A DNA stretch of 64,000 bases from Eunapius fragilis. Lineage: Eukaryota > Porifera > Demospongiae > Spongillida > Spongillidae. Each line of letters starts with the position of its first letter. Position 1 is the stretch's first letter. The translations under genes and the position numbers were made by a program. The notes below the pieces were generated by a model that worked only from the letters and a program-made list of their open reading frames with translations, was not told where the DNA came from and did not search any database. This document shows positions 63,708-64,000 of the stretch, in pieces. The DNA lies in NCBI GenBank assembly GCA_963681505.1, contig OY811980.1, forward strand, positions 1,137,042 through 1,201,041, in the 5' to 3' direction.

Positions 63708-64000
63708 GTACGTACCCCCTAGCTTCGCACCACTGTAAGTACATAATGCCTAGCCTCACACGGCTGTAACATCTAATGGCTCACAACCCGCAGAGTCAAA
63801 ATCATTATGCTTTTTACTAAATGAGCCTCCACCCTTTTTTTTTTTTTGCAGGAAAAAGCCTTCCACCATTGATCCCCTCAATCATTATCTTTTATCAACC
63901 ATCAGGAGATGCACTGAATTGAGGCGTTTCGTGATTTAGTGGCACATTAACAAAACTGTCGCATGCTTGAAATTAAATTAACCCATTAACTGTACCAGTT
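63708..64000. other. Start of CPLANE1 intron 6; no next exon identified
   Basis: After the GTACGT donor there is no clearly coding stretch before the window ends. A T-rich tract and CAG at 63849-63851 could be an acceptor, but the phase-0 frame after it meets TGA within seven codons. Confidence 0.5.

Overview
The window is animal genomic DNA from an early-branching, probably marine invertebrate. A demosponge fits best: short introns, two ordinary metazoan genes, and hAT, AcademH-type, Helitron-like and LINE elements interleaved with many microsatellites. That assignment is inference; no species-diagnostic sequence was identified.

Positions 1-43,300 are accessory DNA built on a large tandem array. 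A perfect (CA)n tract opens the window (1-1830). Four copies of one unit follow: about 7708-23040, 24253-36245, 36362-42896 and a stump at 42984-43292. They are joined at (CA)n or (CA)n(CCA)n tracts. Copies 1 and 2 share several insertions that copy 3 lacks (LINE fragment, fold-back elements, two hAT-type elements), so they are the closest pair and copy 3 keeps many empty sites. Each full copy carries one intact three-exon gene on the minus strand, with exons of exactly 198, 138 and 309 nt. It encodes a 214-residue, apparently secreted, helix-rich, six-cysteine protein that I do not recognise. Nearly everything else in the unit is broken: a RecQ fragment from an AcademH-type transposon, a second divergent RecQ-like helicase, and a 3' LINE fragment.

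At the left edge a hAT-type element (1832-7707) carries a zf-TTF exon split by a 5.2-kb AcademH-like transposon (2200-7414, 9-bp target duplication). This transposon encodes a DUF6589-type protein (+) and a RecQ-family helicase (-), with three visible lesions. An internally deleted relative lies in an intron at 51361-52034.

Four copies of a Helitron-like family (9193-9961, 21331-22811, 43352-45942, 56215-57011) start with TC next to a short hairpin, end in ACTTG inside a 280-300 bp palindrome, and sit at A^T sites. Two are confirmed by empty sites in sister array copies. The hairpin sequences differ between copies while pairing is kept.

Positions 45,943-64,000 are host genes. An ENPP-family phosphodiesterase lies on the minus strand (47964-55932, all catalytic and metal-binding motifs visible). 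The 5' part of a CPLANE1 (C5orf42) orthologue lies on the plus strand (57464 to beyond the window). They are divergent, with a Helitron-like copy and a small TIR element between them. Their introns hold large purine-rich, CA, TC, 22-bp, 44-bp and 24-bp repeats. One of these repeats copies the CPLANE1 exon 4 splice donor.
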